Assembly (NCBI GenBank): GCA_034231615.1
Contig: CM067306.1
Span: 44,212,094-44,276,093 of the forward strand
Length of the DNA: 64,000 bases
Reading direction: 5' to 3'
From: Meghimatium bilineatum
Lineage: Eukaryota > Mollusca > Gastropoda > Stylommatophora > Philomycidae
Part shown: in pieces, positions 10,139 to 21,949 of the stretch
Numbering within the stretch: position 1 is the stretch's first letter
Layout: every line of letters starts with the position of its first letter
The notes under the pieces: generated by a model
What the model was told of the DNA's origin: nothing
Seen by the model: the letters and a program-made list of their open reading frames with translations, nothing else
Database searches by the model: none
Translations under genes and position numbers: made by a program

Positions 10139-12404
10139 AGTCTGTTAGTGTCTCAATTTCATTTGGGAGGTTTGTGAGGATTTCTTTATGTTGTTCATGG
10201 ATATCTTTAGAGATGTGACAGAAGCTGGTTCTCTTCAACCTGCTTGGGGTTGATCTAGAAATTTGCACATACATCGGATGGTTTGGCATGCGCTTAATTT
10301 TGTCCCTTTGAACAAGCACTCTCTCTTCTCTTCTGTCATCCAGTGGGCGGATGTTTGCATGTTTTTCCATTGCATGGATTGGAGTGGTTTTCATCCCTCC
10401 AGAGATAAGTCGAAGTCCTGCATTTTGTACTTTAGATAGGCGATTAGTATTTGTTTTTGATGCTGATGCCCAGGCTGTCATTCCATATTCTACTACAGGT
10501 CTGACTGTACCCATGTAGACTTTTCGGAGAATATTTCCATTTGCTCCCCAGCTTGTTCCTGCAAGTTTCTTCATCAAGGATAGCCTCCTGGTTGCTTTTT
10601 GCTTGGTGGTAATTAGGTGTGGTTTCCAGGTGAGTCGCGTGTCTAGTGTGACCCCTAGATATGTAGGGTTCTCCACATGTGCTAGCTCACTTCCATTTAT
10701 TTTAAGATTTGCTTTTTCTTGGTGGTTTGAAAGTGAGAAGATGGTTGTCACCGTTTTGGAGAGGTAGATCTGGACTCCCCAGTCAGATGCCCATTCACTT
10801 AAGGTGTCAAGTGCTGTCTGCATTCTGTTTTTTGCAGTGGATACGTTTCCTGCCGCACTCCAGGCAGCAAAGTCATCTGCATGAAGAGTCTTTGAAATAT
10901 GATGTGACAGTTTCTCTCCCATATCATTGATGAATACTAGGAAGAGGGTAGGAGAGATCACTCCCCCTTGAGGTACTCCTTGTTGCAGAGTAACACGTTT
11001 GCTTAGTTTACCATCCACTTTTACTCTTGCAGTGCGGTAACAGAGGAAATCTTTTATCCAGCTAAACATTCTGCCTTCTATTTTGTTTTGGAGAAGCTTG
11101 AAGAGGACTCCCTCTTTCCACACCTTATCGAAGGCCTTACTTAAGTCCATAAAAGTAGCCAGCACTTTTTCCTTCTTTTGGAAAGCATTTTCGATTTCCT
11201 GTGCTAGGTATGTAAGCTGGTCTTCAGTGCTTCGATTTTTCCTATAGGTCGACTGTGTCTTGGTGAGCTTTTGGTTTTCTTCTAGGTATTTTATCAGTCT
11301 AGAGTTGACCATTCTCTCCATTGTTTTCCCTATGCAACTCAAGAGGCTGACTGGTCGGTAGCTTGACTTGCTTGTTTTTCCTTTTTGTTTTTTCCCAATT
11401 GGGATGATGACAGCTTCATGCCACAAGTCTGGAATTTTACCAGTTTTCCATGATTGGTTGAAGATGGTAAGGAGCTTGTTTCTGCTGATTGGCCCTAGGT
11501 TCCTGATCATATCATTGGTTATGAAGTCTTTTCCTGGGGTCGTTTTGGTTTTTAGTTTTCCTATGGCACCATTTAGTTCTGCGATGTTGAAGGGTGTCTT
11601 CATGCAGGGCTCTGGATTTTGATTCTTCAGTTTTCTTTTAATTTCTTTTTTGATTTCTTTGATACGTGTATGAGAGAGTGTTGTTGTGCTTTCTTCCTTG
11701 TAGAAGTCTGCTAAAATGTTTGCTGCCATTTTCATTGTCTGGAATTTTCCCTCTTCTTCGATGACAGTCTTGTAGTGTGAATTCTTTGTTTCTTCATTTA
11801 GAGTTCTTGTAAGGTTCCATAGTTTACTTGTGTCTTTTGTCATGTTTAGACTGCTGGTCTTTTCATGCCAGCTCTTTTGTATCTCTGTTCTTTTCTGCTC
11901 ATTGAACATGAGTTTGATTTCATTGTGTTTCTTTGTGTTTTCTGCTGTAGGGTTTTGCTCCATTGTATGTCTTGCATCATTCAGCTCGTTGTGCAATTTT
12001 TCTAGAGTCTCACTCCAATAAGACTTGTATTCTCTTCGTCTGCCCCTTGGGATTGCCTTCTGTGCGGATTGTAGTATCACTTTGTTTATTTGTGAGATGT
12101 TGTGGTTTATGTTGTTAGTGAGGGTGATATTCTGGCAAAGCTGGTCTGTTTGTTCACTGAAGAGGGTCCAATTTGCTTTTTTGAAGTTCCAGCTTGGGGA
12201 CATGCTGTGATGTCCTGTACTTCCTGACTTGGCGATTTGCAGGATGACTGGTACATGGTCACTTCCTCCCAGTTGACTTTCTACTGTTCTTGTAATGTGT
12301 CTATCTATGTCATCTGTTGCCATGGCAAGGTCTGGTGAGCTAGTTTTTTTCCAGACTCTGGAGTAGAATGTTGGTGTATCATCTGGCTGGTTTATTAGAA
12401 TTAG
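10086..12404 (-). pseudogene. NLR-A1 reverse transcriptase
   Basis: This 745-codon open stretch from about 12323 starts at the end of the endonuclease (GGSDHVPVILQI) and contains the full RT domain: fingers with SSYRPVSLLSCIGKTMERMV, palm motif A ATFMDLSKAFDKVW, motif B QQGVPQGGVISPTLF, the catalytic box HADDFAAW, and the following NPTYLGVTLDTRLTW and thumb region. HADD instead of the usual YADD keeps both aspartates. It is one frame with the endonuclease except for a TAA at 12405-12407. It ends at 10086 after FEEPGNSLQ, where the reading should shift into the RNase H frame. Confidence 0.9.
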
Positions 12405-12973
12405 TTAATTTTCCATCATCCAGTCTTCAATCTCTTCACCCCTTTGATCCATATCCTCGTAGCCCCAGCTTGGTGAATGGCCATTGAAGTCACCCACTAT
12501 TAGGTGACTCGATTCCTCTATCTTTAGTTTACAAAGTTCCATTTTGGTGGCAGGAGGGCTGTAGCAGTTTGTTATTGATATTTCTCCACCAGGTAGCAAC
12601 AATGGTACTGTTATATGTTCCAGTTCTCCTTCTCCGGATCTTTTAACTTCTGCTGCTGGTATTGATGTTTTTACTAACGTCAGTATACCTCCTTTGACTC
12701 TTTTGAGTCGATCTTGGCGGAAGGACTCATAACCTCGAACAAAGAATCTCTGTGTGTCCTTTAGGTCATCTCTTGAATGCATATTATGTCAATCTGGTTT
12801 TTCCTCAGGAATTCCTGTAGCTCAGGCTTTTTGTTTTGCACTCCTTCCGCATTCCACTGAGCAACTCTGAGGCATTTGATTTGCTTTGGTTTGGTCAGTA
12901 GCACTACTCTGCTTTCCCCTGACCTCCAGGTTAGCAGAGGCACTGGTCGCTTGGGTGGGTCCCTTCGAGGCAA
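12405..12973 (-). pseudogene. NLR-A1 AP-type endonuclease, frameshifted
   Basis: LRVAQWNAEGVQNKKPELQE and IDIICIQEMT (12770-12870) carry the first endonuclease motifs (N and catalytic E). After a frameshift near 12780 the reading continues as RFFVRGYESFRQDR, then GGILTLV, and HLIVGDFNGHSPSWGY with the GDFN motif. The frame ends at an in-frame TAA (12405-12407) directly after WMMEN, beyond which homology carries on into the RT frame. The domain nicks target DNA to start target-primed reverse transcription. One frameshift plus one stop inactivate it. Confidence 0.85.
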
Positions 12974-13523
12974 GGGGCCTGGCTCTGCTCCTCCCCGGTT
13001 TTAGCTGATAAGAGCGACGCCATGATGACAGGGTTGATTGTCGCATGACCACATTTCTGTAAAAGCGTGTGTGCCCTAATTTATCCCAGTATCTGCGCCA
13101 TCGCTGGCTAACACACTCCGTCTTCAGCAGGCTGGGTTGTGATTTATCTGTCTGGGTTGTCTCCCCTAGCCTTTCCATCTCCCAATGGTGATTGCAAGGC
13201 AGCAATTTAAAAATAAAAATAATAAAAAAAATTAGCACTCTCCCCTAGCACGCTCTTGACTTGGAGTTAATAACTCCATGTCAGCAGCTTGAGCTTATAG
13301 CGGCTCATACTCTACTCGCTTGAAGCTGCCCGCCACTGGACACATGGGGTATTTCAGTGGGGATATCAGCACCGACTGATATCCCGCCCCGTCCTGTTGG
13401 GCAGCAACACAGGTTTGGTCCGCGGCTGCATAATTGCAGCAAGCACTCCATATATGTCTATGTGGACATATGCCACCTGTGGACGCGCCTGGTAGGGGTA
13501 GGTAGCCCCCCCCCCCCCCAGGT
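12974..13523 (-). other. NLR-A1 leader (5' untranslated region or ORF1 remnant)
   Basis: The segment upstream of the endonuclease has a short arginine-rich frame (12822-13238; RWRRYWDKLGHTRFYRNVVM) that I cannot match to a nucleic-acid-binding ORF1. It ends at the G-rich start of the element. It is either a short leader with an internal promoter or the remnant of ORF1. Confidence 0.5.
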
Positions 13524-13669
13524 AAATCATACTGTTGTTTATATAATAATCATCCTCAACTATGACAGAAGAAATTTTCCTAAAGAAGTATAAAACAGTT
13601 TTGGACACTTTACCATATATTTTAGAATATAAAAGCAGATCCATTTATAAGCATAGGATGTAGCTTTAA

Positions 13670-14565
13670 CCTTTACGACTCTGCGGTCGCAATATTGCGC
13701 CTATGGGCACAGGCTCCATTGTGCCTGCGGGCGCAATCCCGCTACATACGACATTGCCCGATTCCCGAGTACGGAACTTCGCGAAGTAATGATCCTGTGA
13801 CGTATAAAGCCCGCCAAACGAAGCTAGGAATACGTTACAGTTTAAAGGTCAAATTCCTTTATTCATTACGATTGCAAGAAGGGAGAAGGCTGGTTTTGTC
13901 AACGAATTTCTAGAGCGACGCTGGCCATTTTGTAGCCATATTTTACTTTCAAATTGAGTACCGCGTGGCATGGCTAAGTGATTGTGACTACATGTTTTAA
14001 TTGTTGTTTTTTGTGTTTAATATGTTGTTATTTGATAAGAATGTTTGTGTAGTCGTTCAAAAACACACAAATAATATGTATCAGGGGTTCCACATGTGTG
14101 TACGGACAATAATTAAGTTGCGTGTCGGCCTAGACCTAGTGTTGACCGGACGGACGTTATATGCGATTTCTTCACATTTTATCAGTTTTTTTTAGTTCAT
14201 ATTATATTAGTTTTGATATAAAACAATATATATACAATAAGTATAGGTATTTATGAGGATTTTATCAATGTTTCCACACATTGCTCAAGTATTAGGGTCG
14301 TCAAGAAGTTATATGTGCGATTTGAAAATGGCGTTTTGCGATTTTCCCCCCGAATTTTTACCTTCACAACTTGCTCACAACTGTCATATCATACATACAA
14401 CAACAAAAAAAACATGACTATATTCACTATTCACTCCTTTATTTAGATATGCAAAAATTATTTTGATATCTTTTAAAACAAAAAAGTTATCACGTTTTCA
14501 AAACACCCACCATCAATAACGCAAATTTTCCAAAAAAGAATTCAGGCCCCAGGGGATGTTTCTTA
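13670..14565 (+). mobile_element. Non-autonomous piggyBac-type element, right end unclear
   Basis: TTAA at 13666-13669 is followed by CCTTTACGACTCTGCGGTC, similar to the N-terminal-side terminus of the piggyBac copy at 43999 (CCTTCACCGCGCCG on its minus strand). Next comes a hairpin-rich block (GCAATATTGC; GGGCAC...GTGCC) and the segment CGCCAAACGAAGCTAG, which recurs near 36.87 kb. Toward 14330-14540 it carries the family subterminal repeat in inverse orientation. A second TTAA terminus was not found; similarity fades around 14565. No transposase is present. Confidence 0.6.
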
Positions 14566-14619
14566 ATTTTTAACTCATATGACAAAAATTGAAATTCTTG
14601 AATATGTTGAGGTAGGAAA

Positions 14620-14990
14620 AAAAATTATACCTGTAATAATACTGATGATTGAATAATACTATAAGAATGAAAGGATAAGCTTAATAATGCTAAAAGGAAA
14701 TCAGCACAAACTTTAGCAATAGTAAGATAAAAGGTAATTTCTACCATTTGCCCCACTCACATAAAATACATAAACGATAACATAAGGTGACCTTTCTCAG
14801 GAGCCATTGCCAGCAGTCATAAAACCTATAACTGCCAGGTACCAACAGTGTTCTGAGCTATCCGATTGATTCATTCTGTCAGGAAGGTTGGTCACAATGG
14901 TTGCATTACCATATCGTAAAGTATCGCCTACTATATTTAATGATTGGTCAACTTTTAGCTTGACAAATATGAGATTGCATCAGCCATTAC
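14620..14990 (+). repeat. Dispersed repeat R2, copy 1
   Basis: ATAATACTG, ATAAGAATGA, CAGCACAAACTTTAGCAA and CTCACAT-A occur in the same order at 20010-20300. The copies are divergent, with several indels. No coding signal. Confidence 0.55.
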
Positions 14991-15004
14991 ATTAAAAACA
15001 TTTT

Positions 15005-16730
15005 TCAAACTGACCAGCGAAGAGCCATTGTAATAAGTGCATAGTTAGTTATTGGATCATCAGCACTGCACTCCGGACAAGTCCATTGGTGCTCAGATCT
15101 CCTCTTGAGTGTAGCCGCCATTACATGTTGACTGATGGTCCCAGTACGCACTTGATTGACCATCATTCTTTCTTGCCCATGAAACCGCTCCGTTCTAGCG
15201 TCACCACATTTCAAACCAAATTCCTTTATTCTAGTCATGGAACAAGAGTCATCGTCGCTTATAGTCATTTGCTCATGCATTTTCCCGTAGGGCGGCCAAC
15301 CTATCTGCTCTCTAATTACCCCGGACTCCCGCATGTCCCAGCACAAAAATGAAAGTCACTTTACGCAAACAGGAATTCTTCACTGCATCCAGCCACTGTT
15401 CCCGAATGTATGCCACCTGAACTTTCACAGTCATGCTCATCGAGTCACTGAGTATGCAGACATGCTCGCAGATAGTCTGCGCGCAGACCCATTGCAAAGC
15501 TTTGGTTACTGCCAAGACCTCCATTGTCATGCTGCTTGTCGTCTGAGCGAAAGTACTACTTAACACATATGATGGTCCTCTCTGATGGTTTTCCCCCCAC
15601 ATTTGAGCCGTGAAGGCCCAGGCACTTCTGATGTGTCTCTCAACCGACCCATCTGTATATACAATCATATCACCATCCCTAGAATTTTCACCAATTAGAG
15701 TGAGTACCTCAGATTCCACCACTGTCGGACACCATTCCCTGCATTCTCTTCTGAGTGTTATTATTACTTTGAAGGCTGTCGGACAATCTAATGGCGCACG
15801 ACTCCATTCCGCACCAGGTAGCACATCGTCTAATCTGCACACACTCTGTATAATATCCTCTGCGTGACCCATCCACGACTTTCCTCTCTTAGTCGACTTT
15901 GAGAATTTCAGGGCGTAGAGGATGTTCTTTATCAGCGGAGATTTGCAGGTTTGTATTCTTTGCTCTGCAGTTAGGTAATCCAGTAAGTATCGCATAGCTC
16001 GTGCCAACGTATCTCTCGTACACCCCCAAAATGATTCGCATTGCCTCATTCTGAATTCTATCCAATCTTTCTGTTTGAGTCTGTCTCAGTGTTAGAATCG
16101 CCAGTGCGTACTCTACCACCGCCACCACCAATCCCTGATACAGCAGAAATGGCAGCCTCTGTTCACATTGAGCAGCAGCCATAATCTTCATCGCCGCAAG
16201 ACCTTTATAAGATCACTTTTCTATCTCTGCCCTGCCTATATACCAAGATGTCATCAGCATAGGACATAGTTCTCCCCAGTCCTGCAATCTGACAGCTTGT
16301 AATGTGAACTGTATACACATTAAATAATACTGGGGACAGAGGTGCCCCTTTTGGTAGTCCCAGGTTTATGACTGTTGGTGCCGAAGACCAACTCCCACAC
16401 TTAAGAACAACCTGTCTCTGAAAAAGTGCTGAGATAATCCACCTGACAATGAAAAGACTAACTTGAAGTTGCAACATTATGATCATTAAAAATTCCAAGG
16501 GAACTCTGTTATAAGCATCTTCCAGCTCTATTGCAGCCGCTCATGTCTCCATTTGTTCATCAAAACTTTCGAATATGGTGATGTTGTGCCAAGTCTGCTT
16601 ACCAGGACGATAGCCTCCCAAAGTTGAGGGCAGGCTGTTATTCCTCTCTAGATGCAGGGACAATTTCCATGCAACAATCTTTTCTAACAACAAGTTAACA
16701 ATAAGTGAATCTGGTACGGTAGTACCCATT
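15005..16730 (-). pseudogene. RNase H retroelement NLR-B, copy 2 (longest)
   Basis: On the minus strand the order is: RT fingers (VAWKLSLHLERN, STLGGYRPGKQTWHNI), RT palm with LPKGAPLSPVLFNVY and catalytic MSYADDILVYRQ (about 16240), thumb (QGLVVAVVEYALAILTLRQT), a linker, RNase H with VYTDGSV (about 15660), MTMEVLAVTKALQW, ILSDSMSM and FVLGHAGVRGN, and the tail ending RRSEHQWTCPECSADDPITN with a stop near 15048. YADD and all RNase H acids are kept. About 60 residues between YADD and the thumb are deleted, and there are several frameshifts. It is the best template in the window for reconstructing the family order. Confidence 0.85.
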
Positions 16731-16849
16731 CAAGTAGCATCACTCTGTATAATATGGTAGAGTCTACCGTGAATACTGCACTAGTTGTTTAAAAACTTCC
16801 AGTTCATAAATTTGTATTGCCATTGTGATTTTATTCGTGTTTTGTAAGA

Positions 16850-18055
16850 AGGATGTCTGGACAAAAAAGAACAGAATGCTGCTAGTTTTAAGTTGGATGT
16901 TGTCACTTTTGTTGAGAAATCCACCAGTTTGATGACTTCCCGTCACTTCATTTTAAAGAAAAAGCAAGCATGAGAATGGAGAAAAAAAATGGAGATTTAT
17001 CTCCGATGCGAATGACAACGAAAGCATCACATGGTCATAGTCTTATTCCTTGCGCTGGAGAAGAAATTGTCAGATAGGGTAATAGAGTCAAGGCAGATCA
17101 GATTAATTGTAACCCGCACAAATATTCAAATCAGGGCGATACCCCATTAAAAGATCCTGCATTCAATTAACAAAAATCTGTGGAGTTTGTTGCTTCATTG
17201 GAGTGGTGCAGTCATTTTATGAACATACATCACTTGTGTCTACAAACCTGCACTAAGCTCACACAGAAGTTGTCGAAAGAGCTAGAAATATAAATTGATT
17301 TGTTTAATTTGTTCACTATTAACCTGCTGAAAAGGTTCAACTTTGATATGGACGAGACCTGTGTCTGCTTTGATTTGCCTTTAAATCGCATGGTGGAACA
17401 AAAATGTGTGAAGAGATTTTGTAAAGACAACAGGGCATGAGAAGATGTGTTTCACTGTTTTAGAATGACAGATGGAGCACATTTGCAGGCCCCCTCCCCA
17501 TGATTATGTTTAAATGCAAGACTGCCTAAGGCTTCGATATTCTTAAGTGGCATGCTTGGATGACAAAAATGGCACTCTGAAATAACTGTATAAAGTGTTG
17601 GGGAAGGAGGTTGGGGAAGGAAAAAACTATGCAGTGAGATGAGATTGGATTAACTGTACTTCCTAGTGTCCTTACATCCCTTTTGCAGATGCAATATGTC
17701 TCCTGTAATAAGCCATTGAAGGACAGACTCAGAGCAAAATGGAATGAATGGATTGTCTCATCTGATCTAATTGTGACAAAGGAGGGTGGCAATGGCAAAA
17801 TCTTGACATCGTCACAATCACTAAGTTGGTCAATGAATCGTGGTCGGATATTTCAAAAAGCACTCTATTGGTAATGCAATGGATAGAAGTGAGGGTGACG
17901 CTATCTTTGAAGATGATGGCGGTGGTGACAATGTACCGGAGACTGACGATATCCACCCTGATGTTTCTATGACAGATGATGAAATTCGGGAATTATTTAG
18001 AATTCAGACAGTGATTTCGACTTCAAAGGATTTGAATAACTGTGCTTGATACCAG
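16850..18055 (+). pseudogene. Decayed pogo/Tigger-type transposase
   Basis: Fragments in order match a CENP-B/pogo transposase. An N-terminal helix-turn-helix region spans about 16870-16990 (FKLDVVTFVEKS-like, then SRHFILKKKQA). The first DDE acid lies in FDMDETCVCFDLPLNRM (17340-17390). The C-terminal end reads KKHSIGNAMDRSEGDAIFED (17850-17910) and DDEIRELF, closing at 18047. Between them are many stops and frameshifts, so it is inactive. No terminal inverted repeats were recognised. These transposases cut and paste DNA at TA sites and are the source of several domesticated host genes; nothing here suggests domestication. Confidence 0.7.
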
Positions 18056-20009
18056 TACATCTTTTTCCTCTATTACCTGTATTTGATGTTATTCTGTGTT
18101 TGTGTGTGTGTATTTTTACTGCAAATTAAAAAAAAAAATCATTGTATGCGTATATAAGCCTAACTTCCCACTTCAATAGCGGAACAAAATATAAATATTT
18201 GCTGCTTTTTCTCGTAAAACATTATTATCATTGCTCTTAATGCTTTGAAAATTGTTTTTCTATGATTCAAAGACATCAATATTAAGTGCCCATTTTAAAA
18301 AAAAACGTCACCAAAATTACAGATATGCATGTTTAAAAAAATTAAAGCTTATGAAAGGCAGTGTTGCATTTCGGCTGCATCAAGAACGGAAGGGATGATA
18401 TAGGAATGCATCTCTTTTTTTATTCATGATAGTGCTATGTGCAAATGTATAATTTTCATATTATAGAAGTCAAGTTCTAGCTGTTGATTGCGGGACAATG
18501 TGTCCACACATATTCCAACTTTTTAATATTAAGCTTGATTTCACACAGCTTCTGTGACGCAGAGATAAAAACATGCAGCATCTGGTACCGATAATTCTAT
18601 CTGTGCGCAATACACTGAGAGTCTCCCTCCACTCAAGGGTCTTCCTAGGGAGGGGGAAGGTGGAGGCCTCTTAGTTCATTGTGCAAAGATCGGTGGATGC
18701 TGTATTATATGCACCTTTAGTGAAAGTTTGTTTCTTTAACTCTTTCAACATGTAGTTTTACCTGGGGTTTAGATGTAATTAATTTTAGGCTTTTTGGACC
18801 GCAACATGATTCAGGCGCAAGCTTCCTGAAGACAAAGTATTAGCTATGAAAAGTCATATAAGGTATCAAAAGAAAGATAATTGAATGTGAAATTCATATA
18901 CAATATAAAAATATAAGAATTGTAAGAACAATAATACTTGTCATTTACGAACCAAACAAGGCAATTTGGAGGTTATATATGGAGTCCCATTATAACGGGC
19001 TTACGTCCTTAAAGGGTGCCAATTCAGTCCTGTTATAATGGGCTTACGTATGAATTGAATTAAATAATGTATGCTTTGATTAAAAGCGTGGACAAATTAT
19101 CCTGTAAAATACCGTTCTAGCTACCCCATAATTATTCTGTTTGTGTTTCTTACAGTCAAGATATTTTCAATAAAGAGTTCAACCTGTTTTCTTGAAAAAT
19201 ATAATATAATTACCCACTTGGAGGAGGTCTCAAACCCTAGTTCACTTTAAAGTACTCTCATTAGAGCTGCTCGAACATCTGTGAGTGATCCTGTTATTAT
19301 TGAAAATAATTCAAGATGTCTTTGGAAATTAAGTACTGTCATCCTATATCATTCCAACTCTTTAGTTTGGACGGAATTTATTTTTGTTAGAATTTTCACG
19401 ATTTTGCACATCTATCATGGGAACATGAAATAGTAGTTCTAAATATATTTAAATTATAATGTAATATAAATATATTATTAAACATAAATGAACAGAGAAT
19501 GTGGTTATCACAATATAACAAATTTATTTTGAATAAACTTGCTTTTATTATTGAAAAATTAATTTTTTAAATATTTGTAAATTAAAAATAAAAAAAATTT
19601 TGGGCATGAATTGTGAACTTACCAAACTTCTTAATCAATAACTTTCACTCAAACTGGATCAGTTTTGTAGACATTCCAATTACGAACGAAAAAATGTATA
19701 GTATATAGACATAGTGCTTCAATTATGTATGTTATTAACAAATAATTGGACCATTTTTCTGAGAGTTTAAAGTAGATCTAATACATCGATCAACATTTTT
19801 GTCACATTTTTTTTACAAATTGGTGTAAATCTGCTTAAGTATTTTGCCAGGTTGGATTTCAATAATTAATGCAACCAAAGTAAATAAATCGTTGTACCGT
19901 ACATTACTGTGTATAAGCCCATCCAATAATAATTCGAGGAGGTGACTTTGGCATCCTAAATGTGTCCAAAGTTTAAAATCAGTTTATAGACTGACATAGA
20001 AACAACATA
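18056..20009. other. Intronic DNA without assigned genes
   Basis: AT-rich DNA with no supported gene. The only structure I see is a pair of direct near-repeats, TATAACGGGCTTACG at about 18992 and TATAATGGGCTTACG at about 19039. They resemble termini of pogo-like short elements, but no matching inverted partner was found. Confidence 0.5.
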
Positions 20010-20300
20010 GCAATGTCAGTAATAATACTGTGGAATCTTCTATTATAAGAATGAGTGGACATGCTAAATGGAAATTAACACAAACTTTAGCAACCATAAG
20101 ATGCAGTCATTCATTTTCACTCACATTACCTGAATGAATGAAGGAATGAACACTGTATTCTGGAAACAATACATCAGAGATAATACAGAGTGACCTTCCC
20201 TAACCACCAGGTATTGTTACTAGCTATCTTATTTACTTAAGAATGTTGACCAATACAGTGTTAACAGGATGTGTAAACTCTGATGTTTTCTTAATACCTG
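20010..20300 (+). repeat. Dispersed repeat R2, copy 2
   Basis: Aligns with 14620-14990 through ATAATACTG, ATAAGAATGAG, ACACAAACTTTAGCAA and GAGTGACCTT. From 20301 to 21020 no family is recognised. Confidence 0.55.
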
Positions 20301-21020
20301 GCACTTATGATGGACATCTATAGACGGTGGAGCCACTGTGGAACAACAGACCATACTTTCCAGGATGAATTATTTGTGGTCGGTGTCCTACAGCGTATTG
20401 AATACCGGTAGTAATTACTAATTATCTTGCCACAGGGTTCAGATGACAGTAAAATCTAAGCGGGAAACGATACGATGAAATAAATGATGCAAAACGGGCA
20501 CCATTTGTTTTTATGGGATACAGAAGATTTTGAGTTTCATTACCGTATGTTTACCTTTTAGGGAATATACAGTAATGAATGCGAGAGAGGATTATGAAAT
20601 TAACCTACATATATCAATTAAGGTGGAATGGCATGTTTGGAACCATTTTTCAAAAGTGAGAGGCACAGAGAAGACGCCTTTTACTATTGATTCCGGCTGC
20701 TCCCCCTCCCGCCAAAATAGGTTTTTTTTAAAACCACAACTATTAAAAAATTCCTGAAACCAACGGGAACTGAACCAGCCCATTCCAACAGCACCAAATC
20801 GCCTGGTAACATTGGTTTATACTTTCGCTTTCTACTTGAATTTACTTGTAAAAGCGGGTTTAAGCGGGTGATAAACGTGAATTACTGGTAGATCGGTGTA
20901 GGCTATTTCATTTGTTTTTTTCACAGAAAGTTAACCTATTTTGGTCAATAAATAACATCAGATGCTGGTATATTATAGGCTATGTCTCCAAGAAAACATA
21001 CAAATTACAATACACAAAAT

Positions 21021-21056
21021 ATATTCAACGTTTCAACCAAAAGGTCTTTATCAAGA
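21021..21056 (-). ncRNA. Hammerhead-like hairpin motif, Penelope remnant
   Basis: On the minus strand the order is TCTTGATAAA, a hairpin (GACC, loop TTTT, GGTT), then GAAAC and GTTGA. The same layout occurs in the terminal arms of both Penelope-like elements in this window. Of all copies this one best preserves the GAAAC block expected after helix II of a hammerhead ribozyme. The 5' block reads TTGATAA rather than CTGATGA, so activity is doubtful. The surrounding sequence has no coding remnant of a Penelope element. From 21057 to 21661 nothing else is recognised. Confidence 0.45.
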
Positions 21057-21661
21057 TACGCTATCAGACAAAACATCAAAAGACGACTAATGGAAATTAT
21101 CAAAACAGACAAACGTATCCAATGGAAATATGGAAATGAGATGCCGGAAGGACAGGAAAAATGTAAATATATGTGGAAATGAAACAAACAAAATGAATCA
21201 AGACCACACCAACCCAGTACTAGACAAAAGAATGGTCGGAATTGAGTATAAAAGTCTTGATGGTACCCAATTAAAAAATAAGATGATTTTCTAGATCGTA
21301 CCTAGATCTATCATCGGTGGTGCAGGATCTGATGGCATTGACCTGAATATCAAGAGCACCATCTGCATTCAGAAACATGCTCAGTGAGTGAGTGTAATGG
21401 ATTGGTGTTATCTGTCAGAGTAAAATAGTGTATCCATCCATTTCAAATGTCTCCTACACCCTACTGCAGTAGGATACCTATCATGATTCATTGTTTCCAT
21501 GGGAGAAATCAAAGTATTTGCTTTAAAAAAAAGACCATGCATATTCCTTAATCCTTAAATATTATGTGCAAGAATACATTGTGCAGTTAGTTTTATGTTA
21601 ATGAGTTCATATTTTGATCTATGCATATTTTCTGTATTTGATGAGATTGTGTTTATTTCAG

Positions 21662-21929
21662 GCTATGCTGGTATAATTCAGATTGGTGGTCTTCGCATTG
21701 GTGGAATCTCTGGTATCTTCAAGGGTCATGATTTTAATAGAGGTCACTATGAAAAACCTCCATATGAACAGAACACGATACGGAGTGTATATCATGTTCG
21801 GAGCTTGGAAGTATTTAGACTTAAGCAAATCACTCGGCCTGTTGATATTTTTATTTCACATGACTGGCCAAAAGGAATCTACCATTATGGGAATGTGGCT
21901 TCACTCCTCAAGAGAAAACCTTTTTTTCA
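21662..21929 (+). CDS. DBR1: DBR1 exon (central metallophosphoesterase part)
   Basis: Acceptor AG at 21660-21661 and donor GT at 21930-21931. The first two bases complete the glycine codon from the previous exon. The reading is [20 protein letters not shown] and on through [11 protein letters not shown] and [18 protein letters not shown] to [17 protein letters not shown] and [18 protein letters not shown] and SVYHVR are hallmark DBR1 blocks, and the histidine of SHDWP is a metal-site ligand in the family. The last two bases begin a glutamine codon finished at 26227. Reading past the donor meets TAA at once, supporting the splice site. Confidence 0.97.
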
Positions 21930-21949
21930 GTAAGTTTATGCATGCTCCA

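Larger units (their letters stand above)
9178..13523 (-). mobile_element. Near full-length I/Jockey-type non-LTR retroelement (NLR-A1)
   Basis: In minus orientation this 4.3 kb unit holds a roughly 550-base leader, an apurinic-type endonuclease (12405-12973), a reverse transcriptase (10086-12404), an RNase H domain with a cysteine-histidine tail (9212-10138) and a short 3' region ending in an AGAAGAAAAAGAAG-like tail. The 5' end starts with a run of about 14 G (C on the + strand, 13506-13519). AAATCATA occurs just outside both ends (9170-9177 and 13524-13531) and may be the target duplication. Only one stop and two frameshifts break the main ORF, so it is younger than most copies here. A separate ORF1 was not recognised. 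Confidence 0.8.

Noticed and set aside
11368-12210. Several + strand frames inside the NLR-A1 region
   Set aside because: They are antisense shadows of the reverse transcriptase frame.
13366-13644. 92-codon minus-strand frame near the 5' end of the NLR-A1 element
   Set aside because: It crosses the poly-C run and the probable element boundary, so it cannot be a single evolutionary unit.
20745-20815. Possible tRNA-like element on the minus strand (GGTTCAGTTCC, resembling a B box)
   Set aside because: The B box has a mismatch at a key position and I could not place a convincing A box or fold.
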